A DNA stretch of 64,000 bases, taken from NCBI RefSeq assembly GCF_016820575.1, contig NZ_JAEMQH010000001.1, positions 310,001 to 374,000 of the forward strand. The letters run 5' to 3'. This document shows positions 1 through 8,715 of this stretch, in pieces; the stretch's first letter is position 1; the number at the start of each line of letters is the position of its first letter. Made by a program: the position numbers and the translations under genes. Below the pieces are notes generated by a model. That model was not told where the DNA came from. It ran no database searches and was given only the letters and a program-made list of their open reading frames with translations. This DNA comes from Marinobacter sediminum. GTDB taxonomy: Bacteria; Pseudomonadota; Gammaproteobacteria; Pseudomonadales; Oleiphilaceae.

Positions 1-792
<792 letters not shown>

Positions 793-900
793 AATCTCTC
801 CTCGCCTAATATGGAATATAGTTTTAACAAGCGAAACTTGAGTACGATTTAATAGTAGATCTTGCGGGGTTTCAACCATCAATTAAAGAACAGGCACAAA

Positions 901-928
901 AAAACCGCAGAGTTTCCTCTGCGGTTTT
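901..928 (-). terminator. Rho-independent terminator of the IclR gene
   Basis: A perfect 12-bp stem (AAAACCGCAGAG with CTCTGCGGTTTT) closes a four-base loop. Read leftwards it is followed by a run of T. It sits just after the IclR stop codon and before the hydratase gene, so it separates the two transcripts. Confidence 0.85.
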
Positions 929-955
929 GTGCGTTAGCCCTCTGAGCCGGGGCGT

Positions 956-1783
956 TTACACGCCCAGAGATTCGATATCGCCGGCCAGCATGGCCAACTG
1001 GTGGGCGATGGACCCACGCAGCTTCTCACCGGACACCAGGTACGATGGCGCGGCACAGGTCAGCGCCATAATGGTGCCGTCCTGCAGGTGAATGGGCACG
1101 CCGGCCGAGTTGATGTTGCGATCCCACTCGCCCAGGGAGAGGCAGAAGCCGTGCTTCTCGTAATCTTCCCGGGCGCGCTCGAGCCCTTCTTTCTTTTCAA
1201 GCCAGCCTTCAGCTCCGTACTTCGCTTCCATGGCATCGTCGATAACATGACGTGCCTTATCGGTGATGGCGCAGTAGTATGCGCGGCCAGCGGAGGTGGT
1301 GGCCATCGGCAGCTTCAGGCCAATGTCCATGCGCAACAGGGAGGCCTCCGGCGGCAGGCGGTTCTCCACATAGATCATGTGCAGGCGATCACGGCAGGTC
1401 AGGCCTATGGACATGTTGGTCTGACGGGCAAACTCATCCATGTACGGCTTGGCAAGCTGGCGCACCTTCAGGTTTGACACATAAGCGTAACCCAAGGCCA
1501 GGACACCGGAGCTGAGCTGGTACTTCTCCAACTGCACGTTGTAGCTCAGGTATCCCAACTTGGTGAGGGTGTAGGTCATGCGCGAAACGGTAGGCTTGGG
1601 CAGACCGGTGATCCGGGCGATATCCTGGTTACCCAGGATGACCGAGCCCTGGCTGAAGGCGCGCAGAACGTCCAGGCCCCGGGACAGCGCCTCCACGAAC
1701 TTGCGGTCTTTTTCCGGCTTTACCGGCTCGCCGTCACCGGAGGCAACCATCAGTTCCGGTGAGGTGGATTCTGCTTTCGACAT
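956..1783 (-). CDS. IclR-family transcriptional regulator
   Basis: 275 residues. The N-terminal winged helix-turn-helix (about residues 20-85, including the LPKPTVSRMTYTLTKLGYL recognition region) is followed by the IclR effector-binding domain (about 95-265). It probably represses or activates a nearby catabolic operon in response to a small organic acid. An upstream in-frame ATG at 1840 exists, but the ATG at 1783 has a clear GGAGGG ribosome site, so I chose it. The closest catabolic candidates are the hydratase gene downstream and the thiolase-glutaryl-CoA dehydrogenase operon at 4.5 kb; palindromes at 1907 and 4434 are possible operators. The ligand cannot be read from the sequence. Confidence 0.9.
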   Translation of the reverse strand: MSKAESTSPELMVASGDGEPVKPEKDRKFVEALSRGLDVLRAFSQGSVILGNQDIARITGLPKPTVSRMTYTLTKLGYLSYNVQLEKYQLSSGVLALGYAYVSNLKVRQLAKPYMDEFARQTNMSIGLTCRDRLHMIYVENRLPPEASLLRMDIGLKLPMATTSAGRAYYCAITDKARHVIDDAMEAKYGAEGWLEKKEGLERAREDYEKHGFCLSLGEWDRNINSAGVPIHLQDGTIMALTCAAPSYLVSGEKLRGSIAHQLAMLAGDIESLGV

Positions 1784-1906
1784 AAAGGGGCGCCCTCCGA
1801 CAGCGTCGCCTGAATCTGGTATCCGGGATATAAGTCCCATGAATAGAAATGATGCAGCATTTTAATCGTTGGTAAAATCAAGTACCACAGAACTCGTCAA
1901 AAAACG

Positions 1907-1930
1907 TTCAAAATTCGTGCCGGTTTTGAA
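1907..1930. promoter_or_regulatory. Candidate operator palindrome between iclR-type gene and ghrA
   Basis: TTCAAAA and TTTTGAA form 7-bp inverted arms separated by 10 bases in the divergent intergenic region. The position fits autoregulation by the IclR-type protein or control of ghrA. This is inference from symmetry and position only. Confidence 0.3.
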
Positions 1931-2068
1931 ACACTACTCCCTTATGTCTCAAGCAAACGGGCCATTTTGGTAATCATCACCCGTAATCCAGGGTACTTTT
2001 CGAGATATCATTCTGCCAAGCAGAACAGCATAACGAGATCATTTCGCTTTTTCGAACACGGAGGCTTC

Positions 2069-2998
2069 ATGAAAGTGCTATTCGTCGCCGGGAACTCCAA
2101 ACCCGAACGCTGGACCCAACCCATTCAGGCACTTCTGCCGGAAGCCGAGGTAGTGACCTGGCAACCCGATGGCGAGCCGGTTAACGCAGACTATGCCATT
2201 GTCTGGCGGCCGCCGGCGGAACTGTTCGCCCGGGAGCGCCACCTCAAAGCCATCTTTAATCTCGGAGCCGGCGTTGATGGCCTGATGTCACTGCCGGAGC
2301 TGCCCGCGGACCTGACCGTGGTTCGCCTTGAGGATGCCGGCATGTCGGTGCAGATGGCCGAGCACGTGCTACACCAGCTGCTGGAAATCAGCCGCGACAT
2401 GCCGGTGTATCGGGCCCAGCAGAGTCAGCACCAGTGGCAACTACACCGGCCGATCAAACGCAGCCAATGGCCTGTTGGCGTCATGGGCATGGGCCAGATT
2501 GGCAGCCGCGTTGCCAACACCCTGGCCAGCCTGGATTACCCGGTGAATGGCTGGGCGCGCAGCGAGCACTCGTTGGCGGGCGTAACCACCTTTGCCGGCC
2601 CCGACGGTCTGGCGCCCTTTCTGCAGGCATCCCGCGTACTGGTCAACACCCTGCCGCTCACGGACGCTACCCGGGATCTGATCAATTACGATGTACTTAG
2701 CCAGCTCCAGCCCGACTCGGTCGTTATCAACGTTGGCCGGGGCGAGCACCTGGTTGAACACGACCTGCTCAAAGCCCTGGATGAAGGGCGGGTAGCCCGG
2801 GCCTCGCTGGACGTGTTCCGGCAGGAGCCTCTGCCCGCCGAACATCCCTTCTGGGAGCACCCGAACATCATCGTAACCCCCCACATGTCGGCGCGTTCAC
2901 TGCGGGAATCCACGCTGGAACAGATCACCGCCAAAATCCGTGCGCACGCCCAGGGCCTGGTCATCACTGGCGTGGTCGACCGGTCACGGGGCTATTAG
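2069..2998 (+). CDS. ghrA: Glyoxylate/hydroxypyruvate reductase A
   Basis: 309 residues, the usual length for GhrA. It is a D-2-hydroxyacid dehydrogenase that reduces glyoxylate and hydroxypyruvate with NAD(P)H in the cytoplasm. The Rossmann motif GMGQIGSRVANTL lies near residue 138. The C-terminal catalytic set is visible: Arg in NVGRGEHLVEHDLL, Glu in the DVFRQEPLP segment and His in the TPHMSA motif. The start was moved in from an upstream GTG-like extension to the ATG preceded by GGAGG. The 3' end overlaps the convergent membrane-protein gene by 15 bp. No operon partner is evident. Confidence 0.9.
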   Translation: MKVLFVAGNSKPERWTQPIQALLPEAEVVTWQPDGEPVNADYAIVWRPPAELFARERHLKAIFNLGAGVDGLMSLPELPADLTVVRLEDAGMSVQMAEHVLHQLLEISRDMPVYRAQQSQHQWQLHRPIKRSQWPVGVMGMGQIGSRVANTLASLDYPVNGWARSEHSLAGVTTFAGPDGLAPFLQASRVLVNTLPLTDATRDLINYDVLSQLQPDSVVINVGRGEHLVEHDLLKALDEGRVARASLDVFRQEPLPAEHPFWEHPNIIVTPHMSARSLRESTLEQITAKIRAHAQGLVITGVVDRSRGY

Positions 2999-4348
2999 GG
3001 CCAGAAACATCAGCAAAAGCGGTACGGCCATGACCACGAACAGGCCATTCCAACGGAACGCCACTTTCCAGCGGGACACCTGACCGAATCGGGACAGCAG
3101 CATTACCGCGGGCCCGAAGGGTGACAACATCATGGCCAGTGAGAAGCCGATCACCAGGGCGACTGATACCGGCACCGGGTTCATGCCTTCAGCCACCAGC
3201 TGCGGCAGCAATCCGGCGAGAATACTGAGCACCGTGATTGGAATGATGCCAATCGCCGACAGCATCGGCAGCATCAGCAACCCGGCTGCGGCGAGCAGGA
3301 AGACGCCACCGTCTGAACTCGCCAGCCCGCTGAGGGAATCGCTTGGAATCACGCTGGAGAGTGCCACGCCCAGGATGGCAGAGGCCGCGAAGATGGCCAT
3401 TTCATTGCTCATGGACACAATCTGACCGGCACTCTCCCGGACAATCGCCACCGGCGCACGCTCTTTCCAGAGCATGTACAACAGCGTAATCGCAGGCACC
3501 GCCAGCATCGCTGCCGCCGACACCTTCAATCCGGTCAGCACCACCAGCACCGCCATGGTGGTGAACACCACCAGCATCAGTGCCAGCAAACCCAAAGTGC
3601 CTGCAGGCCAACGCTCCAGGGCTACCCGCTCGGCACTGACCTGGCGAAACCGGCGCTGCTCCAGCAGCCAGCCCAGCAGGATCAGCCCCACGGCAACCAG
3701 AGCACCAAACGGCAGCAACGTTGACCAGTTCAACGCCGGCAACTCGCGGGTCAGGATGGCAACGGCGACACTGGTCGGCGCCACCAAAGGCACCAGGGCA
3801 AAGCCCCGCAGCACACTGATCAGCACACTGCGCAGCCAGCGCAGCCGCGATTGGCCGGTAATACCCCGCTCCCGCAGGGTGTCGGACAAGGTGCCGCAGA
3901 GCAGATTCATCATGCCGAAATTCAGCACCGAGGCGACACCACAACTGACCACCGCGTATTTCGGGTACAGCCAGAGTGGGCGCCCGCCGAGCAACACATC
4001 GTGGATTTGCCGCAGCACCTCAAAACGCCGGACCAGGCACTGCATCAAGCCCAGGCTTCCCAGAAATGCGGCATAAAAGCCGGCATCGGCGGATGCCTTC
4101 AGCAGTTGTGGCACCCCAAGCTGGCCGCGATAGGTCAGCCAGGCCGTAACCGACAGCGCCACCAAAAGAAGGCCCCGGGAATAGCCCTGCAGTCGCCGAC
4201 CGGCAAACAGGAAGCCAACCAGAAACAGTCCTCCGGCCAGCGCGCTGAGCGGTTTGCTGGCCACGCACATGGCCAACAACTGCAACGCCACGGCACTGGT
4301 CAGTAACCAGTGCTCAATACCTTTTACACGGAATTCTGAGCTCGTCAC
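2984..4348 (-). CDS. Multi-pass membrane protein, putative transporter of unknown substrate
   Basis: 454 residues with roughly 11-12 hydrophobic segments spread over the whole chain and only short loops, so an inner-membrane permease is likely. The two halves each contain a break-like segment (around NFGMMNLLCG and LSPFGPAVMLLSRFG), reminiscent of ion-transporter superfamily carriers such as DctM/CitM-like proteins. I cannot assign a family with confidence. Translation appears to begin at GTG with a weak ribosome site, so the start is uncertain. The gene converges on ghrA with a 15-bp tail overlap and stands alone. Substrate and direction of transport are unknown. Confidence 0.7.
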   Translation of the reverse strand: MTSSEFRVKGIEHWLLTSAVALQLLAMCVASKPLSALAGGLFLVGFLFAGRRLQGYSRGLLLVALSVTAWLTYRGQLGVPQLLKASADAGFYAAFLGSLGLMQCLVRRFEVLRQIHDVLLGGRPLWLYPKYAVVSCGVASVLNFGMMNLLCGTLSDTLRERGITGQSRLRWLRSVLISVLRGFALVPLVAPTSVAVAILTRELPALNWSTLLPFGALVAVGLILLGWLLEQRRFRQVSAERVALERWPAGTLGLLALMLVVFTTMAVLVVLTGLKVSAAAMLAVPAITLLYMLWKERAPVAIVRESAGQIVSMSNEMAIFAASAILGVALSSVIPSDSLSGLASSDGGVFLLAAAGLLMLPMLSAIGIIPITVLSILAGLLPQLVAEGMNPVPVSVALVIGFSLAMMLSPFGPAVMLLSRFGQVSRWKVAFRWNGLFVVMAVPLLLMFLALIAP

Positions 4349-4433
4349 ACCGAACCCGGCGCCGGAAGCTTGTTGACTGCTTGCATTTTAAACACACCCG
4401 GATTAGTCTTTTCGCAACTCATTACAAAACTCT

Positions 4434-4456
4434 GTTTCGCTGAATGAAACTATACT
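4434..4456 (+). promoter_or_regulatory. Candidate promoter -10 with overlapping palindromic operator upstream of the thiolase gene
   Basis: GTTTC and GAAAC form a 5-bp inverted repeat with a 7-base spacer (4434-4450). It abuts TATACT (4451-4456), a good -10 element about 90 bases before the thiolase ATG. I see no convincing -35. A repressor bound here would block RNA polymerase; an IclR-type protein is a plausible binder by location and site symmetry. Confidence 0.35.
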
Positions 4457-4547
4457 AGCATAAATTACGCGGATTGCCCGACCACTATCTTAGTCAGGCT
4501 GGTCCGCCCACAATGACATACAGTCGCTTTAAATAGAGGAAGCCGCC

Positions 4548-5753
4548 ATGAGCGCGTACATCTACGATGGCCTAAGAACCGCTTTCGGCCGTCACGCCGG
4601 TGCCCTGGCCAAAGTTCGCCCTGATGACCTTCTTGCCAGCGTGATCAAAGCCCTGGTGGAGCGCAACGCTTTCGCACTCGACGCCTATGAAGATGTGATT
4701 GCCGGCTGCACCAACCAGGCTGGAGAAGACGCCCGCAACCTGGCCCGTCACGCCGGCTTGCTGGCTGGCCTGCCGGTCGAGACCGGCGGCCTGACGGTGA
4801 ACCGCTTGTGCGGCTCCGGCCTTGCCGCCATCATCGATTCTGCCCGCGCCATCCGCTGCGGCGAAGGCGACCTGTTTGTCGCCGGAGGCGCCGAGAGCAT
4901 GAGCCGGGCGCCGTTTGTCATGGCCAAGAGCGAGTCGCCTTTCAGCCGCGACTTCCGGGCTTTTGACAGCACTATTGGTGCCCGTTTCCCGAACCCGCGC
5001 ATCGAAGCCGACTTCGGCTCCGACAGCATGCCGGAAACTGCCGATAACATTGCCCGGGAACTGAATCTGGACCGGGAACTGGTGGACCAGTTCGCCGCCC
5101 AGAGCCAGGCCCGGTTTGAAGCTGCCCGCGCCGATGGCTTCTACGACAACGAAATCCTGCCCATTGAGGTGCCCCAGGGCCGCAAGAAACCGGCGCTGAC
5201 CGTCAGCACTGACGAGCATCCGCGGCCACAGTCCACGGCGGAAGCCCTGTCTGGCCTGCGTCCTCTGTTTGAGGGTGGCGTAGTAACCGCCGGCAATGCC
5301 TCGGGTATCAACGACGGCGCCGCGGCCCTGATCATCGGTTCTCTTGAGGCCGGCGAGCGTGCCGGCATCCAGCCCCGGGCCCGCATTGTGTCGTCGGCCA
5401 TCGCCGGCGTCTCGCCCGAGGTCATGGGTTATGGCCCGGTACCCGCCAGTGAGAAAGCCCTGGCCCGTGCCGGTCTGACGCTCAAGGATATGGACGTTAT
5501 CGAAATCAACGAGGCCTTTGCTGCACAAGTTCTTGGCTGCACCACCCGGCTGGGCATTGATCCAACCGATTCTCGACTGAATCCGAACGGCGGCGCCATT
5601 GCAGTGGGCCACCCACTGGGTGCGTCCGGCGCTCGTATCGCTCTCACCGCCACCCGTCAGCTTGAACGCAGCGGCGGGCGCTACGCGTTGATCAGCATGT
5701 GCATTGGCGTTGGCCAGGGCATTGCTGCTGTTATCGAACGCGTTAACCACTGA
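4548..5753 (+). CDS. Acetyl-CoA acetyltransferase family thiolase
   Basis: 401 residues, full length for a degradative thiolase. It cleaves a 3-oxoacyl-CoA with CoA to give acetyl-CoA. The nucleophilic Cys88 sits in NRLCGSG, His355 in GHPLGASG and the second acid-base Cys385 in CIGVGQG, so the enzyme looks active. The sequence is closest in style to 3-oxoadipyl-CoA/acetoacetyl-CoA thiolases, but chain-length specificity cannot be decided. The start has a GAGGAAG ribosome site. It is 21 bp upstream of glutaryl-CoA dehydrogenase, forming a two-gene operon for glutarate, lysine or dicarboxylate breakdown. Confidence 0.9.
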   Translation: MSAYIYDGLRTAFGRHAGALAKVRPDDLLASVIKALVERNAFALDAYEDVIAGCTNQAGEDARNLARHAGLLAGLPVETGGLTVNRLCGSGLAAIIDSARAIRCGEGDLFVAGGAESMSRAPFVMAKSESPFSRDFRAFDSTIGARFPNPRIEADFGSDSMPETADNIARELNLDRELVDQFAAQSQARFEAARADGFYDNEILPIEVPQGRKKPALTVSTDEHPRPQSTAEALSGLRPLFEGGVVTAGNASGINDGAAALIIGSLEAGERAGIQPRARIVSSAIAGVSPEVMGYGPVPASEKALARAGLTLKDMDVIEINEAFAAQVLGCTTRLGIDPTDSRLNPNGGAIAVGHPLGASGARIALTATRQLERSGGRYALISMCIGVGQGIAAVIERVNH

Positions 5754-5774
5754 ATTTTACTGAGGAGAAACACC

Positions 5775-6950
5775 ATGGCTCTGGCTTCTGCACCTTGGGA
5801 TGACCTGCTGCAATTCGACAAGCAACTGGATGAGACCGAACGCCAGGTTCGCGACAGCATCCGCAGCTTTTGTGACCAACGCCTGATGCCCGGCATTATC
5901 GAGGCTAACCGGCACGAAACCTTCGATCGCACCATCTTCAACCAGATGGGCGAGCTGGGCATGCTCGGCGCCACCTTGCCGGAAGAGTACGGCGGCCCGG
6001 GCCTGAACCACGTGTGCTATGGCCTGATTGCCCGTGAAGTCGAGCGGGTTGATTCTGCGTATCGCTCCGCTTTGAGCGTGCAGTCGTCGCTGGTGATGCA
6101 CCCGATCTACACCTTCGGTCAGGAAGCCCTGAAAAAGCGCATCCTGCCCAAGCTGGCGTCCGGCGAGCGGGTTGGGTGCTTCGGCCTGACCGAGCCCAAC
6201 CATGGCTCCGACCCCGCTGGCATGGAAACCCGTGCCAAGAAAGTTGATGGCGGCTACCTGGTGAGCGGTTCCAAAACCTGGATCACCAACTCTCCCATTG
6301 CTGACGTATTCGTGGTCTGGGCCAAGCTTGATGGCAAGGTAACCGGCTTTGTGATCGAGCGCGATGGCGCCAAGGGGCTGGAGACACCCAAGATTCCGGG
6401 TAAATTCTCCCTGCGAGCCTCAGAAACCGGCTCCATCTTTATGGACGAGGTGTTTGTTCCCGACGAGAACAAGCTGGATGTGGAAGGCCTGAAAGGTCCG
6501 TTCAGCTGCCTGAACAAAGCCCGTTTTGGCATCAGCTGGGGTTCTTTGGGTGCGGCTGAATTCTGCTGGCACGCGGCTCGCAGCTACACCCTGGAGCGCA
6601 TCCAGTTCGGTAAGCCGCTGGCGGCCAACCAGCTGATTCAGAAAAAGCTGGTCGACATGCAGACGGAAATCACCCTGGGCCTGCAGGCTGCACTGCAGCT
6701 GGGCCGGATGATGGACGATGGCACCGCCACGCCCGACGCCATCTCACTGCTCAAGCGCAACAACTGTGGGAAGTCCCTGGACATTGCGCGGGTTGCCCGT
6801 GACATGCACGGCGGCAACGGCATTGCCGACGAATACCACGTCATTCGTCACGTGATGAACCTTGAGGCCGTCAATACCTACGAAGGCACTCACGACGTTC
6901 ACGCCCTGATCCTGGGCCGTGGCCAGACCGGCATTCAGGCCTTCAGCTGA
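5775..6950 (+). CDS. gcdH: Glutaryl-CoA dehydrogenase
   Basis: 391 residues. This FAD enzyme oxidises and decarboxylates glutaryl-CoA to crotonyl-CoA in lysine, tryptophan and dicarboxylate catabolism. Family-specific stretches are [36 protein letters not shown] and the C-terminal [20 protein letters not shown]. The catalytic base is Glu370 in the YEGT motif. A GAGGAG ribosome site precedes the ATG. It is the second gene of the thiolase operon; the crotonyl-CoA it makes could be handled by the hydratase gene at the left edge. The 3' end overlaps the small convergent gene by 16 bp. Confidence 0.95.
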   Translation: MALASAPWDDLLQFDKQLDETERQVRDSIRSFCDQRLMPGIIEANRHETFDRTIFNQMGELGMLGATLPEEYGGPGLNHVCYGLIAREVERVDSAYRSALSVQSSLVMHPIYTFGQEALKKRILPKLASGERVGCFGLTEPNHGSDPAGMETRAKKVDGGYLVSGSKTWITNSPIADVFVVWAKLDGKVTGFVIERDGAKGLETPKIPGKFSLRASETGSIFMDEVFVPDENKLDVEGLKGPFSCLNKARFGISWGSLGAAEFCWHAARSYTLERIQFGKPLAANQLIQKKLVDMQTEITLGLQAALQLGRMMDDGTATPDAISLLKRNNCGKSLDIARVARDMHGGNGIADEYHVIRHVMNLEAVNTYEGTHDVHALILGRGQTGIQAFS

Positions 6951-7243
6951 ACCACGTTCGCATCGGGTGCAAGAGCCAGCAGGGCGTTACACAGCTCGCA
7001 GTCTGGCTCTTTGCACTCGGTGATTGAATGCTGCACAAACTGCCGGGCTCGCTCCGGCTTTTCCTTTCTTAATACCCCAGTACAAATCGTCACGTGACGG
7101 TAGAGCGCCTCAATCGCCTCCAGTCGTGACCGATAGGGACCAAGCTCCGGAATTTCCCGGGTCTTCACCAGCCACCCCCCTTCCCGAGGCAGCAGGCGTT
7201 TTTCGACTTCGAACAACGGTCGGTTATCCATGATTCCAATCAT
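6935..7243 (-). CDS. Small conserved-looking protein of unknown function
   Basis: 102 residues, soluble, no signal peptide. The N-terminal half ([20 protein letters not shown] and [17 protein letters not shown]) looks like a small beta-hairpin plus helix domain. The C-terminal half contains a cysteine cluster, CKEPDCELC, that could bind metal. The ATG at 7243 is well spaced from a GGAGG site; a second ATG four codons in is too far from it. The 3' end overlaps gcdH by 16 bp. I do not recognise a family that gives a function. Confidence 0.7.
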   Translation of the reverse strand: MIGIMDNRPLFEVEKRLLPREGGWLVKTREIPELGPYRSRLEAIEALYRHVTICTGVLRKEKPERARQFVQHSITECKEPDCELCNALLALAPDANVVQLKA

Positions 7244-7270
7244 CGTTTAGTACCTCCGTTAACGGACAAA

Positions 7271-7297
7271 CCCCGGGAGCGGAAACCGCTGCCGGGG
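7271..7297 (-). terminator. Probable terminator of the lipase-DUF1302-DUF1329 operon
   Basis: CCCCGG-G-AGCGG and CCGCT-G-CCGGGG pair around an AAA loop with one mismatched pair. On the leftward strand the stem is followed by TTTGT. It lies 22 bases after the DUF1329 stop. Confidence 0.65.
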
Positions 7298-7318
7298 TCA
7301 GTCACTATCAGTACGCCA

Positions 7319-8683
7319 TTAACGCACGCCAGAGCGGCGCAGTGCCGCAGGGGTGTACTCCCGCGAGCTACGCTCAGTGCCGTATACGTAGGGTTTATCT
7401 TCCTCGTTGGTCAAGCCCATCAACAGGTAGCGACCGGACAGCAGGTCGTACAGGGATTCAAAGGCATAGGCCGGGATATTGACGTCGTACATCTGCATCG
7501 TGTGCGCCTCAGCTACGCGCCACAGGTTGCCACGGCCGTCGTAGTGGTCGATCAGCGAGATCTGCCAGGAGTCTTCGTCAATGTAGAAGTCGCGCTGCTC
7601 GTATACGTGACGCTCTTCTTCCTTCAAGGTCGCCTTGACGTGCCATACACGGTGCAGCTCGTAACGAGTCAGGCTCTGGTCAACGTGACCCGGCTTGACG
7701 ATGTCGTCGTAGCTCAGCTCGCCACTGGCCGCACGGTAGGAGTTGTACGGGATGTAGATCTCTTTCTTACCGACCAGCTCCCAGTTGTACTTGTCCGGCG
7801 CACCGTTGTAGAGGTCGAGGTTATCAGCGGTACGCTGACCGTCAGCCGCAGTACCCGGGCCATCGTAGGCGACGTTCGGCGCACGGCGAACGCGACGCTG
7901 ACCGGAGTTGTACAACCACGCCCGGCGCGGCTCTTTAACCTGGTTGATGGTCTCGTGTACCAGCAGAACGTTACCGGCCAGACGTGACGGCGCAGTGATC
8001 CCCTGCTTGAAGTAGAACATCACGTTCGGATCATCAGACGGATCGTAATCAGAGAGCGCGACCCGCTCAGTGAATGACTCGGTGAATTTCACCGCGCTGA
8101 AGTCACCGTTGGGCTGCGGAGTAACCTGGGCCACGTTACGGTCGATCGAACCACCACGGTAGCGAGTGAGATGGTTGAAAATGACTTCCAAACCGTTCTG
8201 GGGAATCGGGAATGGGGTCGCGGTCTGGTAATTCTTCATACCGTTACCGCTTTCCACCAACTCAACCTGAGTGGCATTTTCAATCGTCTGCTGCATGACC
8301 TTTTCAGGATAAGTCGCGGTACGACGAGTCTGATAGACCGGAATGAAGTAGTCATCGTAGGTCTTGATCATCGCGACCTGGCCCGGAGTCAGGTTCTCCG
8401 AGTACTCATTCACGTTGCTCTGATCAATGCGGAACAGCTCCTTGTCCTCAGGGAACGGATCTACATAGCGACCGTCGTCCGGGTTAAAGCCCGCAGGCGG
8501 CTGGGTCAAACCACCATCCCAGGCCGGAATTTCATCACCGTTACCGGCCTTGGTGGCGCCGATTTTTGTCAGCGTATCGCCAAGCTTGGCCGCTTCCTCG
8601 GCCGAGACCGCCGCGAGGGCGGATCCCGAGGTCAGCAGGGCGCTGGCCACAGCGCCGTACATTAGGGTTCTCATGGTGCTCAT
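7319..8683 (-). CDS. DUF1329 family exported protein
   Basis: 454 residues. A signal peptide (residues 1-24, cleavage after ALA) is followed by a DUF1329 domain filling the mature chain. The family is predicted to adopt a LolA/LolB-like half-barrel and is usually encoded beside DUF1302 beta-barrels in lipid-utilising proteobacteria. A role in moving a hydrophobic substrate across the periplasm is an inference. There is no lipobox cysteine at the cleavage site, so it is probably soluble periplasmic. AAAAGGAG precedes the ATG. It is the last gene of the leftward operon, 32 bp after DUF1302. Confidence 0.9.
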   Translation of the reverse strand: MSTMRTLMYGAVASALLTSGSALAAVSAEEAAKLGDTLTKIGATKAGNGDEIPAWDGGLTQPPAGFNPDDGRYVDPFPEDKELFRIDQSNVNEYSENLTPGQVAMIKTYDDYFIPVYQTRRTATYPEKVMQQTIENATQVELVESGNGMKNYQTATPFPIPQNGLEVIFNHLTRYRGGSIDRNVAQVTPQPNGDFSAVKFTESFTERVALSDYDPSDDPNVMFYFKQGITAPSRLAGNVLLVHETINQVKEPRRAWLYNSGQRRVRRAPNVAYDGPGTAADGQRTADNLDLYNGAPDKYNWELVGKKEIYIPYNSYRAASGELSYDDIVKPGHVDQSLTRYELHRVWHVKATLKEEERHVYEQRDFYIDEDSWQISLIDHYDGRGNLWRVAEAHTMQMYDVNIPAYAFESLYDLLSGRYLLMGLTNEEDKPYVYGTERSSREYTPAALRRSGVR

Positions 8684-8715
8684 CGAGTTAACTCCTTTTA
8701 CGAGTCGTTGGTTGC

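Noticed and set aside
4572-5750. A 392-codon open frame antisense to the thiolase
   Set aside because: The thiolase on the + strand has all catalytic motifs; the antisense translation has no recognisable domain.
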